Source: Amphiduros pacificus
Lineage: Eukaryota > Annelida > Polychaeta > Phyllodocida > Hesionidae
DNA length: 64,000 bases
Direction of reading: 5' to 3'
Assembly (NCBI GenBank): GCA_949316495.1
Contig: OX439009.1
Span: 39,075,943-39,139,942, forward strand
Part shown: positions 47,391-59,567 of the stretch, piece by piece
Position numbering within the stretch: the first letter of the stretch is position 1
How the letters are laid out: every line of letters begins with the position of its first letter
Position numbers and translations under genes: made by a program
The notes under the pieces: generated by a model
Database searches by the model: none
What the model saw: the letters and a program-made list of their open reading frames with translations, nothing else
Told to the model about the DNA's origin: nothing

Positions 47391-47811
47391 TGGGATAGGG
47401 TCAGATACACGGGACCACGACGTTTTACGCCCAATCCGAGCGGGCGAGCAATAACCTTGCTGGGGGACAATTTAACCAGGCATTGTCAAAGGGGGACCTA
47501 CCCATAGTGAGTTTAGAGGTGGTTTTATGTTGTGTTCAGACTTTGTGTGTGGGTTGCATATATGAGAAGTTATGTAGAAATTTTGATTAAAAAGTAGTGA
47601 GAATTGCATTTTACCCAGTGGGGTGTCCATAGGCAAAAGTGAACCTTTTTTGTTTACGCTTGTTTTGTTTGCTTTTGGATGACAGAATAATTCAGAAGAT
47701 TTATATTATGTGTTCCATCTTATTATGTGTATAAATGCCTAATTATAGTTTATTTGAAATTGCTATGGGGTGGGTGGTGTGTGATTATCGGTGCAAATGG
47801 CCCGATTTGGG
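47391..47811 (+). repeat. Unclassified repeat, copy 1 of an inverted pair
   Basis: Matches 55471-55885 in reverse orientation, with a few small indels and substitutions. Recognisable words are ggtcagatacacgggacc, gttttacgcccaatccgag, cattgtcaaagggggaccta and attatcggtgcaaatggccc. There is no coding content, and the class is unknown. Confidence 0.85.
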
Positions 47812-47979
47812 ACCTGAATTTGTGTCTACTGATGTCTACATAAATATGGTAATTAAGTCCATCATTGGCCAGAATATCATCCAATGGGAACATGTATATA
47901 GTGTAAAGGATGGGGCCAAGGCCCGATCCATGTGGGACATTACAAGAGCCAATTGATTGGTCTGAAATCCCATTGTTTT

Positions 47980-48370
47980 TGCACAGAATTGACGTAGAAA
48001 TCTCAATATTTCATCGTTTTCTATTTCTTTCATTTGATTTTTCAATATGCACAGCATTAAGATCGCCTTGGCTGCTTCCTGTACTGCCCCCAGACGGCAG
48101 TTTTGTGTACTTCGTGTCCGAGACTTTTACAAACAAAGAATAAGGTGCAATCACATGCGAGGCGTTATACTCGGTGTATCCACGATTATATCCTGCAGAC
48201 ACCATGCGATTGCTGCAGTTTTGCATAGATTTGAAACAGAAATCTCGATATATCGTTGTTTTTTATTTGTTCCATTTGATTTCTCGATATGAAACAGCAT
48301 TAAGATCTCTGTGGCTGCTACGCGCACTGCCCCAGACGGCCGTTTAGTGAACTGTTTGTCTTTCCGTTTT
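47980..48370 (+). repeat. Tandem duplication, ~235-bp offset, diverged
   Basis: 47985-48115 and 48215-48355 share ttttgca.aga.ttga, agaaatctc.atat.tcg, catttgattt.tc.atatg, acagcattaagatc and ctgccc.cagacggc. No open frame is conserved between the two. Confidence 0.75.
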
Positions 48371-48842
48371 GGGTCACAGTGCACCAATTCGAAGCCACTG
48401 TATAATCCTATTTAAACATGCAACTTTCAAACTTCACTAAAAAATTGTTAAAATGTTTCAATTGATCCTTTCTTATTTTTTCCTAACAGAAAAATACTGT
48501 AATATTCATTTAAAGGCAAAGAAAATATACATTCACCTGGAAAATTTTCGGCTGTGTTGGTCTCAAACCAGACCTTATGTGCAAATGCGTTTTTTTAAGG
48601 CAGACTTCATGAATATCAAATAATTTTGGAACTGCCCCCCAATTTTTTTTAAAATATTAATTAGCTTTCATTTGAATTTTCTTTCATCATTACATGTTAT
48701 ATTTTAAATATTTATCAAAAGATTTCCTGTCATATGCTTTGTTTGGTTTTAATAGCCCTCATCTGACAGACACCCACGCATCTGTAATATAGGTTAATCG
48801 TATTACATTTTGACCCGGATCTTATTTGTGCACTGTGACCTG
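48371..48842. mobile_element. Non-autonomous DNA-transposon-like element with terminal inverted repeats, copy 1
   Basis: Starts ggtcacagtgcaccaatt and ends gtgcactgtgacc, so its ends are inverted repeats of about 13-15 bp. No coding sequence (about 470 bp). I saw only one base different from copy 2 at 50108-50578. The flanking target duplication is not clear. Confidence 0.7.
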
Positions 48843-50107
48843 AACCAGGTGGCAGTCCAAAGGATCTGAAAAAATACTAACCAAATCTAAAACTACTGTG
48901 TGTTCTGCACCCCATGTGCAAATTTGAAATTTTTGGTGTGTCTTTTAGGGTGATTAAGGCTGTTTTTGAAGTTTTGACCTTCAGGATATTGAGATTGCTG
49001 TTTTTCTCTGGATGTAGCGGACTGGTTTTTGGGCATGTGAAGCTGTCAGGCAGTACTCTATCTATTTGACCTGAAAATAGTGAGTACAAAATACATCAAT
49101 GATGATTTTATAACCTTTAATCACCCTATTTGACATCAATTTGATAACTTTTTGGACTTATTTGGGTGGCCGACCTGAAAATCACTTGTGAAATTCAGTG
49201 AAATTTGGAAATGTAAATGTGTCGTTTTGATGATTATCAATCATTTTCATTCTATATTATTTAAATTTACAAATAGAGCTTATATGTGACATCACTATAA
49301 CATAATTTTCAAGAATTCATATGCAAAATTTTTTTTTTTTTCAAGATTTTAGATTTTGGTGATGCGTATGTGCACATTTTGCTTATTGGGACAACAAATT
49401 TTTTTTTTTAAATGGTTACGTTTCATCATTTTTCAATTTATTGTGATGAATTATGTTTTATTTTGTGTTTTGAAATTTGTATTTGACTTTCTTACACATA
49501 ATAAGTGTTTGATTTCTTTATTTTCAAGATTTTGATGTGTTTATAGGGCTTAACAGATATGCAGCCACCATGCCCAGTCAGTGTTCAAATCTGTGTAAGA
49601 GCTTCCAAAAAGGTATTTAAATGCATTCAGCTGGATGAATTCAAATTTGTGGATTGAGAAAGATGGCTAAATGAAAGTGCAATCATGAAAAATGTAAGAG
49701 AATCATTAATTTGTATCTGACTCTGTCATGGCAGAAGGGTCAAGTCGGCCTAAAATGACATTTTCACTCAGTGTCAATGCATCTCCCTTGTTTATACTGT
49801 TTTGTGACCATCAAACAAGTGAGATGTATGAACTACTTATGTGATTACTGGTAAATTATAACTAACATATGGCATAAGTCAGTTACCTTGTATCACTTTA
49901 AATTTCGATCACTAGCTGGATAGACAGGCACATAACCATATGTCTATATTATGGGGTCTCGGCCATCATTAGAGCCTTGTTTGGACCCATCTAATAGTTT
50001 AGAATGCACATTTCTTTGCCATTTGCCTCATTCCACTCTGTAAATATAAGAAAAATACATTTCATGACAATTTTCACAATTTTCACAAATCACTGACAAA
50101 TGCTGAA
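48843..50107. other. Non-coding spacer between the two 470-bp copies
   Basis: 1.27 kb of AT-rich sequence with poly-T runs near 49329 and 49399. No open frame of note. It may be host sequence or the interior of a composite element. Confidence 0.4.
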
Positions 50108-50578
50108 GGTCACAGTGCACCAATTCGAAGCCACTGTATAATCCTATTTAAACATGCAACTTTCAAACTTCACTAAAAAATTGTTAAAATGTTTCAATTG
50201 ATCCTTTCTTATTTTTTCCTAACAGAAAAATACTGTAATATTCATTTAAAGGCAAAGAAAATATACATTCACCTGGAAAATTTTCGGCTGTGTTGGTCTC
50301 AAACCAGACCTTATGTGCAAATGCGTTTTTTTAAGGCAGACTTCATGAATATCAAATAATTTTGGAACTGCCCCCCAATTTTTTTTAAAATATTAATTAG
50401 CTTTCATTTGAATTTTCTTTCATCATTACATGTTATATTTTAAATATTTATCAAAAGATTTCCTGTCATATGCTTTGTTTGGTTTTAATAGCCCTCATCT
50501 GACAGACACCCACGCATCTGTAATATAGGTTAATCGTATCACATTTTGACCCGGATCTTATTTGTGCACTGTGACCTG
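50108..50578. mobile_element. Non-autonomous DNA-transposon-like element with terminal inverted repeats, copy 2
   Basis: Same orientation and sequence as copy 1, with aggtcacagtgcac and gtgcactgtgacct at the ends. The single difference noticed is cgtatcac against cgtattac near the right end. Confidence 0.7.
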
Positions 50579-50875
50579 AATTTGGTAGGAATTATACAAT
50601 ATTTCCCATTTATAGCTACAGGAATAATGAAGTATTTCCTATTTTTCAGAAAGGGTTGAAATAGCAATGAGAGAAGAATGTTACATAAGTGGCCAATATT
50701 CTTCTGTTTCATTTTGAAATTAATTATAGTAAACTGCCAGTTATTTCCATCAAAACAACTACAAGGAAAAGTATGAATACAAACAAGACACCTTTTCCAG
50801 ATACATAGCTATAGTGGTGCAGGTCTGGTGTTTTTGGCTCCGCTAGGGGGTGCCACCTGTTTTGGCGCCACAGTT

Positions 50876-50924
<49 letters not shown>
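50876..50924 (+). repeat. (CA)n microsatellite
   Basis: Uninterrupted ca run of about 24 units. Confidence 0.97.
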
Positions 50925-50926
<2 letters not shown>

Positions 50927-51489
50927 TGTGCTGTGATGTGATGTGATGTCACACTGTCCACCAGAGGCACACGCAAACTATTACCTCTGGCCAACCCAGA
51001 TTAGTATTCATCCGGTCCTACTTTTACTGGCCATGTGCTCAAGAACTGTCAGTGTGTTGTAAATGTGATTGATATGTTAACATCTCTTAATATCAAATAT
51101 GAATTTGCCTTGAGATGTATTAGAATTCATTTGTTAATATTTGAAAATTTTTTGTTGGTTAGATTAACCAAAAGTATAAAAGATTAAAAGAATTCAAATT
51201 GTAAACAAAGCGGCCATCTTTGTTGTGGTTCCGCCTTATCACTACCCAAGGAAATGGCTCCTCCGGTTGAGAAAGTAGTTCCAAGTTTTATTTCTATTGA
51301 TAGTTGTTTCTATATGCACAAACTTTTGTATTAAGGGTGAAATATATCATAATAAACCAATCTGAGTACAATTCAAGGACAAAATAAGTAAGACGGACAG
51401 TTACATGAAAATTGGTGGATGTGGTGAGCCAGCACAAAAAGGCACCTTGTACAGAGGTGATAGGTTCGCCATGTCGCCCTCTGGTGGAG

Positions 51490-53625
51490 TTTGATGTGAT
51501 GTCCCACTGCCACCGGCCTCTGTGATGAGATGTCCCACTGCCACTGGCCTCTGGGATGTGATGTCCCACTGCCACCGGCCTCTGGGATGAGATGTCCCAC
51601 TGCCACCGGCCTCTGGGATGAGATGTCCCACCGCCACTGGCCTCTGTGATGAGATGACCCACCGCCACTGGCCTCTGTGATGAGATGACCCACCGCCACT
51701 GGCCTCTAGGATGAGATGACCCACCGCCACTGGCCTCTAGGATGAGATGTCCCACCGCTACTGGCCTCTAGGATGAGATGTCCCTCTGCCACTGGCCTCT
51801 GGTTTGAGATGTCCCACCGCCACCGGCCTCTAGGATGAGATGTCCCACTGCTACTGGCCTCTGGGATGAGATGTCCCACTGCCACTGGCCTCTGGGATGA
51901 GATGTCCCACTGCTACTGGCCTCTGGGATGAGATGTCCCACTGCTACTGGCCTCTGGGATGAGATGTCCCACCGCCACCGGCCTCTAGGATGAGATGTCC
52001 CACTGCCATCGGCCTCTGGGATGAGATGTCCCACCGCCACCGGCCTCTAGGATGAGATGTCCCTCTGCCACTGGCCTCTGGGATGAGATGTCCCACCGCC
52101 ACCGGCCTCTAGGATGAGATGTCCCACTGCCACCGGCCTCTAGGATGAGATGTCCCACTGCCACCGGCCTCTGTGATGAGATGTCCCACTGCCACTGGCC
52201 TCTGGGATGAGATGTCCCACTGCCACCGGCCTCTGTGATGAGATGTCCCACCGCCACTGGCCTCTGGGATGAGATGTCCCACTGCCACCGGCCTCTGGGA
52301 TGAGATGTCCCACTGCCACTGGCCTCTGGGATGAGATGTCCCACTGCAACCGGCCTCTAGGATGAGATGTCCCACTGCTACTGGCCTCTGGTTTGAGATG
52401 TCCCACTGCCACTGGCTTCTGGGATGAGATGTCCCACTGCCACTGGCCTCTGGGATGAGATGTCCCACTGCCACCGGCCTCTGGGATGAGATGTCCCACT
52501 GCCACTGGCCTCTAGGATGAGATGTCCCACTGCTACTGGCCTCTGGTTTGAGATGTCCCACTGCCACTGGCTTCTGGGATGAGATGTCCCACCGCCACCG
52601 GCCTCTAGGATGAGATGTCCCACTGCTACTGGCCTCTGGGATGAGATGTCCCACTGCCACTGGCCTCTGGGATGAGATGTTCCACTGCCACTGGCCTCTG
52701 GGATGAGATGTCCCACTGCCACCGGCCTCTGGGATGAGATGTCCCACTGCCACTGGCCTCTGGGATGAGATGTCCCACTGCAACCGGCCTCTAGGATGAG
52801 ATGTCCCACTGCTACTGGCCTCTGGTTTGAGATGTCCCACTGCCACTGGCTTCTGGGATGAGATGTCCCACTGCCACTGGCCTCTGGGATGAGATGTCCC
52901 ACTGCCACTGGCCTCTGTGATGAGATGTCCCACTGCCACTGGCTTCTGGGATGAGATGTTCCACCGCCACTGGCCTCTGGGATGAGATGTCCCTCTGCCA
53001 CTGGCCTCTGGGATGAGATGTCCCACTGCCACTGGCCTCTGGGATGAGATGTCCCACTGCCATCGGCCTCTGGGATGAGATGTCCCACTGCTACTAGCCT
53101 CTGGGATGTGATGTCCCACTGCCACCGGCCTCTGTGATGAGATGTCCCACTGCCACTGGCCTCTAGGATGAGATGTCCCACTGCCACTGGCCTCTAGGAT
53201 GAGATGTCCCACTGCTACTGGCCTCTGGTTTGAGATGTCCCACTGCTACTGGCCTCTGGGACGAGATGTCCCTCTGCCACTGGCCTCTGGGATGAGATGT
53301 TCCACTGCCACTGGCCTCTGTGATGAGATGTCCCTCTGCCACTGGCCTCTGGGATGAGATGTCCCACTGCCATCGGCCTCTAGGATGATATGTCCCACTG
53401 CCACTGGCCTCTGGGATGAGATGTTCCACTGCCACTGGCCTCTGGGATGAGATGTCCCACTGCCACTGGCCTCTGGGATGAGATGTCCCACTGCCACTGG
53501 CCTCTGGGATGAGATGTCCCACTGCCACCGGCCTCTGGGATGAGATGACCCACCGCCACTGGCCTCTGGGATGAGATGTCCCACTGCCACTGGCCTCTAG
53601 GATCCCACTGCTACTGGCCTCTGGG
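51490..53625 (-). repeat. 2.1-kb minisatellite, 31-bp unit
   Basis: About 69 copies of gatgagatgtcccactgcca followed by ccggcctctgg, with c/t and g/a variants and occasional ggtttgag, gtgatgag and ggatgtga forms. Blocks of variants are repeated (52.38-52.51 resembles 52.53-52.62 and 52.80-52.92), showing higher-order duplication. All three minus frames stay open for long stretches because the unit lacks stops there. On its right side it runs straight into coding-like sequence at 53.63 kb. Confidence 0.95.
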
Positions 53626-53629
53626 TCGT

Positions 53630-54186
53630 CATTATCTTTGGAGGAGTAATAAGAGCCATTTTCTTCATTAATATCCCAGTTCTCTGTGAGATCCTCTCCA
53701 AATAGACATGTTGGTTCAATGATGCGTCTGATGTTATCAATCCAGTCCCTTGCTGCCTGTTCCTGCAGTGTATTTAGTTAATAGAAATTAGGGGGATCTG
53801 ACACAGGTAGAGTTGACAGGTAGAGAGTTGGTCAGCCTGTAGACACCTATCTTTATCGTATTTAATAGGTTCCTACAAGGGGTTCCCCATTCTACAACCT
53901 CTCAGTTCCACTGGTCCTCTCTCAGCGTTATTAATGCCCTGTAGACAGGATCATCATGTTTTATCTTCATTTGAAGAGTGTTGTTCTTCTTTAACAACTC
54001 CTTATGTTCTTCATCCATTTTATGCTTATCTTCACTTATCTTTCTTCAGGTCAGCCTCTAGTTGGGCGATTCGTGTCTGCTTCTTTTCGTCTTTATTTTT
54101 GTGTGGAACTGAGTGATTTCTCTGTAAGCATAGACATAAGCTCATCCATACTTCTGGATAGCTCATCAGTGGATGCAACTGTGGAC

Positions 54187-54190
<4 letters not shown>
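53630..54190 (-). pseudogene. Coding-like remnant with coiled-coil composition, unknown origin
   Basis: The minus strand shows stretches of polar, heptad-friendly residues (STDELSRSMDELMSMLTEKS; QTRIAQLEADLKK; DEEHKELLKKNNTLQMKIKH) and then an acidic piece (QAARDWIDNIRRII; LTENWDINEENGSYY). They lie in different frames with several interruptions, so it is no longer a working gene. It may be the ORF1 region of a retrotransposon or a decayed host coiled-coil gene. The 31-bp minisatellite begins directly after it. Confidence 0.45.
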
Positions 54191-54226
<36 letters not shown>

Positions 54227-54241
54227 GTGTGTGTGTGTGTC
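54184..54241 (+). repeat. (AC)n-(TA)n-(GT)n microsatellite
   Basis: An ac run, a short tatata centre and a gt run, together self-complementary. Confidence 0.95.
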
Positions 54242-54249
54242 ATCATCCA

Positions 54250-55170
54250 ACTATGTCATCCCTCCACCCTGGAAGCCACTCCCGTATAGCATTACATACA
54301 TGCCTATGGCCAGCAAGAAATCAGACCTAGATAGGGCAGACATGTTCAGACAGGCTCATACATCCATAGATATTGTTAGGCCCCCCGGGAGCAACAGTGT
54401 ACTACACTGATGGCTCAATTCAGGAAGATGGCAGGTCAGGCTCTGGTTATTGTCAGGAAGGTAGACAGGAATTATGGAGAAATAGTGACAATTGCTCAAC
54501 CCTGCAGACTGAGCTCATTGCCATTTCATTTGGCCTCCTAGATGCCCTTCACAACAAGACAGGTCCAGTACTAGTAATCACAGACTCACAGTCACCCCTC
54601 AAAACACTAGAGAAAGGTCACCCCTTAGACAATGTTAAGCTCATCACAGGAGTTTATGTTACCCTGTATAAGTTACAATCAGACAATAGGGCTGTTGTGC
54701 TACACTGGATCCCCAGTCACATTGGACTTCAGGGTAATGATATGGCAGACGAGGCTGAAAATGCAGGCTCCTCCCCTCTCTTAGCCAGACCAGACGACTT
54801 TTTGTCTCTGATTCAAAGGAAAGGCACTAATAGACTAGGCTACAAGTGCACTTGGGAATTGTTAGGAGATATGGATAGAGCTTGCGAGCATTGCGGTTGG
54901 CCCACCAGTAAACCACTGTGGCACTACCTGCTAGAATGCTTTTACACAATGCCTCTTAGGCTATATGACGATAAAGTATATGATGTGGAAGATGGCGCTG
55001 ACCACACCCAGGCTGCAGCTGAGGTGGTCTATAATGCCTTAAACTTTGTGGATCTGCATCATATCCTGACTCAGTATCCTGTGCCCAGATAGGAACTAGA
55101 AAAGATCCCACTGGAACCCATGAAGTAGGCAGCCCCGCATGACTGACTGACTGCAGATGGTCATTCAATG
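54250..55170 (+). mobile_element. LINE 3' portion with RNase H domain (I-like clade), 5'-truncated
   Basis: An open frame of about 240 codons (54373-55092) has the RNase H motifs: YYTDGSI, TLQTELIAISFGLLDA, VITDSQSPLKTL and LHWIPSHIGLQGNDMADEA, with the catalytic acidic residues in place. It ends with CEHCGWPTSKPLWHYLLEC, the Cys-His tail of such elements. Just upstream, in another frame, PPWKPLPYSITYM is the usual lead-in to this domain, so there is a frameshift near the C-run at about 54380. The reverse transcriptase is absent. RNase H after the reverse transcriptase is typical of the I superfamily. The 3' end is not sharply defined. Confidence 0.85.
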
Positions 55171-55470
55171 GTCACTTAAGAGATCAGGTCACAGTGGCCA
55201 CTAGCTGATTCCCCGAGGACACATTGACTAATTAAAACAGAAATGAACCTAATCCTACCACTGGCTGCAATGATGGAATGTATGCCCCACATCCCCACAT
55301 TGACAGCCAGGGTAGATAAACCTAACACATTACTAACACATGGCACCCCAACATAATAGTGTAAATGCCTAGCCTGGGTCACAGATTGCCAGCTTTGGTT
55401 TCACAAGAATGATCAACAGCGATTGCAGAGATATTCAGTGTATATCCTTCCCATAGTCGGCTTTCAGTGC

Positions 55471-55885
55471 CCCAAATCGGGCCATTTGCACCGATAATCA
55501 CACACCACCCACCCCATAGCAATTTAAAATAAACTATAATAAACACATAATAAGATGGAACACATAATAAGATGGATCTTCTGAATTGTTTTGTCATCCA
55601 AAAGCAAACAAAACAACAGTAAACAAAAAAGTTCACTTTTGCCTATGGACACCCCACTGGGTAAAATGCAATTCTCACTACTTTTTTTATCAAAATTTCT
55701 ACATAACTTCTCATATATGCAACCCACACACAAAATCTGAACACAACATAGAGTCACCTCTAAACTCACTATGGGTAGGTCCCCCTTTGACAATGCCTGG
55801 TTAAATTGTCCCCCAGCAAGGTTATTGCCCGCCCGCTCGGATTGGGCGTAAAACGTTGTTGTCCCGTGTATCTGACCCTATCCCA
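55471..55885 (-). repeat. Unclassified repeat, copy 2 of an inverted pair
   Basis: Reverse-complement match to 47391-47811. Both ends of the match stop at about the same point in the two copies (gatttggg on one side, tgggatagggtcag on the other), so these may be true element ends or two truncated copies. Confidence 0.85.
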
Positions 55886-57913
55886 ACTAAAATAACTAGG
55901 CACGAATTTTTCTCTGTATACAGTATATATATATATTCTGTCAAGTATAGTCAACAAATCTATCAAGTATAATGGTACTAAAGTATGCAAACTCATCATG
56001 CTGTCTGGTCATGGCCAGTGATTGTATAAGTACCACAGAGCATTGTTGCAGCATTAGCATCTGATGAGAATATTCATGGTGCAGCCAGTTGTCTGTATTA
56101 TTTCCTGCATCTCGTGTATCCATAGAGATATTGATTCTCAGTCTAATCAATGTCACATTCTGTCGGAAACATATCTCAATAATTTACAGTGAATTATGGT
56201 GAGTCCCAGATATGTATTGAAGCTGAAAGATGATTGTTCCGGGGACAGTCATGCCCTCTAGTGACAAAAATAAAATCCATGACCAAGTTTGCCAACTCTA
56301 TCACAAGGTTCTGATGGGAATTCATCGTTTTCTTTAATTATCAGTGCACATAAAGAATGTGGCTATCATATACATAATGGTAGATTTTGACACCAGATGG
56401 CGTGGTAGCAGGTGATCAGCTTTCTTTACACAGTTGGTGTGTTGGTGAAGGAAATGAGTGGTAAGATAGGACTGTATGGATAAAGACATAACAGCCATAT
56501 GCAATGTCAAATCACTTGGAATCGTATAATTTTTTTCTTCAGTGTTCATTCTTGCATGAAATGTTTGCTTAAGCATAACATTTTAATATATCATTTTGGC
56601 AGTTTTATGACATTAGAAGTGATATTTCATGATTAAATGTTTAATATACATCAACATCAGTAGAAATGACAGACATACGCATAACGTTTTTACTGTGTGG
56701 GACACATCCACAAATGATACATGACTGAATGTGGACCTTTGTAGGCTATTTTTATAAAATATTGCCGGTGACTTTGAATTGGCCTTTTAATGACTTTGAA
56801 AATGCCCTTTGTGTGGATTTTATTATAAATATCAATGCTTAATCATCTGCATCTTTCAAAAACGAACTCATAGAGTCTTTATTCATCAAAATCCGTTCAA
56901 AATTTACAATATTAGAGTAATTCTTAATTTTGGACCAATCCGCAAGGGAAATTAGAGGACAATTTGACGTGCTGAGCTATTTTGAAACAATATTTATAAT
57001 AACAACTTATTGTTGGTTAATTTATGACATATTATAATGCATAGAAAAAAAATTAATGTTGAAGAAAAAATGAAAATAAAGTCTGTCAATATTGAGATTT
57101 ATTAACAACCTAAATTTGGTTAGAAATAGCTTGAATATGGTAGGTGTACAAAATATAAAAATTGACAGATCCAATGCAATCTTTTCATACATATAAGATA
57201 GATGTGTACTTTCATAAAATAACCACCAATAAGTTGCTTTAATCATAATGGTACATAAAAAATGATAAACTCTCAAAGTATGTAAATATATGCTAAATTT
57301 GCAAAAGAAAAAACATCAGGGGACAAGAAATGTATTAAATATAGACACAAATGGATTAACTCATTGAAAAGCTGATTACTTGTGCTAAGATTATTTCTTG
57401 AATATGTATATAAATTGTAGAATGTGTTCTATTTTTGGTGCCATTTTTGCTGCATGGATGAATGTGACACCATGTACCCACTGCAATAGGACGAGTTAAT
57501 TTAATCACCTGCAATAGTAACTGCAATTATAGTACTACCCATTTCATATTCAATATCTCCCATTTCTGGTGATGAGTCTTGCCGCTTGTATCTAAACTAA
57601 CACAAAAAATGTTGTCATCAAAATCATTTCATTTTCTTTTGGTTCATGTGTCTGATATATTATGAATATATGTGTTCCATGAGTTATCAACTTCTACTTC
57701 AATACTTTTATGACAGTTTCCCTTTTTGAGAAGGACAAAAATCTTGGTTGAGAGGAGAGATGATATGACTGTATCTCAAACTGTCATAATTGTGAAAGGT
57801 GGAAATTTACTTATCTTCTGATTTTTTTTTCATTCCAATATTTGGCCATCATCAATTTATCAAGGGCAGTGTCGGTGCTGCTATGCACATATGTGTGGAG
57901 ATAAACTAGAGAT
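55886..57913. other. Intergenic sequence, nothing recognised
   Basis: About 2 kb of AT-rich sequence. A small (TA)n tract lies near 55920-55935. No recognisable domain or splice-bounded frame was seen on either strand. Confidence 0.4.
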
Positions 57914-58020
57914 TTTAGTGTCATGGAAATACAATTGATACCAACACAGCAAGGAATAATTTAGAGAGTCTCAATTATTCTTTGCTGTGTTGGTGTCAAT
58001 TGTATTTACATGACACTAAA
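57914..58020. repeat. Near-perfect hairpin: 48-bp inverted arms around an 11-nt loop
   Basis: The left arm (57914-57961, starting tttagtgtcatggaaatac) and right arm (57973-58020, ending gtatttacatgacactaaa) are reverse complements except at three positions. In RNA of the given strand two of those would be G-U pairs. The size and structure suit either a very small palindromic transposon remnant or a microRNA/siRNA precursor. No terminal target duplication is obvious. Confidence 0.85.
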
Positions 58021-59440
58021 GCATCATTCCATTTCCCCTCCTGGTGGCCCAGCCTTATTTCTCTAATAGTTTTGGGAGCTCTGATATGGTCTTTGTGCTA
58101 TATTTCAGATCCTTTATTGATACTTCACAATGTGTTAGTTATAGTCGCAAAGAGAGAGTTTCAGACTTGGGAGAGAGGCCTGACTTGAAGGTTTCACTTC
58201 AGTATTATAACATTTTTTAAATCTATTTTACAAACATATCGCTTTGAACCATTTGGGTGATTAAATCTATCGTGAGGCAATACTGGTAGTTATGGAGTTA
58301 ATCATGTTTTCTGTAAGATTTTGTTTATCCCATGAATGTATCATAGAGAATTTGTTTGCGAAGTTTAGAAATTGACATGCGCCATTGTTTTTTTAAATTT
58401 AAGTTTTATTTTTTTCTAATTTTGTTATTCTTAAAGTTCAAATTGACGCCATATGACATCTTTCAATTCTATTGAGAAAACCTTTCATAACAAGTTATGG
58501 GGTAACCCCAGGGAGACTTTTTCTCGTCAAGGTCGTAGACTGGTGCCGCCCTCTGTGTATCCCCAGATGTTCTTGGTGGCGGAGAATATCATTTCGTACC
58601 TTGAGCTATGAGCAGTCTTCTGAATATTGCACAATTTCTTGTCAATACTAGTATGTGGATTTGATTTTCTCATTTTTCAATTAGCTTGGAGTCTGGATGG
58701 AGACATGACGCAGACAGATCTCAGGTGCAACGTCAACGCCTATCCACTGTTTCAAACGTTTATGACGCTACTTGAGATGAATATGAGAATAATATGACGT
58801 TTTGTTAATTTTATAACGATTTTGATCGGTCCCAGACATGTATTTAGATATGGATATGTTGCGAATGAAATGCCGTTCTCCTGTTTTCATTAATAAAGTA
58901 CGGAGATATGAATTAAATTTGTCAGTAGACGTTTTTTAACATAACATTTTATCATTTTATTCCATATCAGGGCTTTGCTCATCATTGAATTTTTACTATA
59001 TACGTCCATTCCATTTACAAAAAATATGCCAAGGAAAGTTATTGATGCCACATTTTTTCGAAGATATCTTTGAGAAGTTCTAACAAACGGGCTTGTGTCT
59101 TGTACCAATTGGGATTTTGACAATATATATATGTGTGTGTGTGTAAGTTGTGTACAGGAATTACGTCATGCGAATAAACATCAACGTTACTTCTTCTCAT
59201 AAGACATAATTCTTTGAAAAATTCAGAACAATGAACTGTGAACTGTGAATAAGGAACACACGTGCACACTTCACACATATATTGCTCTAATATAATAGAA
59301 TATATCAGAAATATTTAAACATATCTCTGAATATAAAAATGTGGCATTAATGATTACTTATTCTGAAAACATGTCCGTAAATATTTCAAGTTGATATTTT
59401 TTTAAATCCCAGGGGTGCCTCATTGTGACCTATTTTACCT
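58021..59440. other. Intergenic sequence upstream of the neuroglian gene
   Basis: No coding exon recognised. A short (GT)n lies near 59125-59142. Confidence 0.4.
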
Positions 59441-59567
59441 GTACAGGTGCGCGCTGATTGTGCTTTGATCACGTGACGTACCTGAAATGGTGGAGTTTGA
59501 GAAACGGGGTCAGCGGTAAAAATTGTTTATTCGGATAACTTTAAGGAACAACAATCACTTTATGGAG
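59440..59567 (+). promoter_or_regulatory. Probable promoter and non-coding first exon of the neuroglian gene
   Basis: A locally GC-richer island (ctgtacaggtgcgcgctgat, then gatcacgtgacgtacc with an E-box CACGTG overlapping a CRE-like TGACGT) is followed by about 80 bp ending in tatggag and a perfect donor gtaagt at 59568. The next plus-strand acceptor, at 61746, leads into the signal-peptide exon. This arrangement fits a 5' UTR exon separated by a 2.2-kb intron. The exact start site is not determinable. Confidence 0.45.

Noticed and set aside
13913-53625. Common origin of the 32-bp (13.9 kb) and 31-bp (51.5 kb, reversed) minisatellites
   Set aside because: They share agaggcca and cagtggg at similar spacing, but the rest of the unit differs. 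Short G-rich words are too easily shared by chance.
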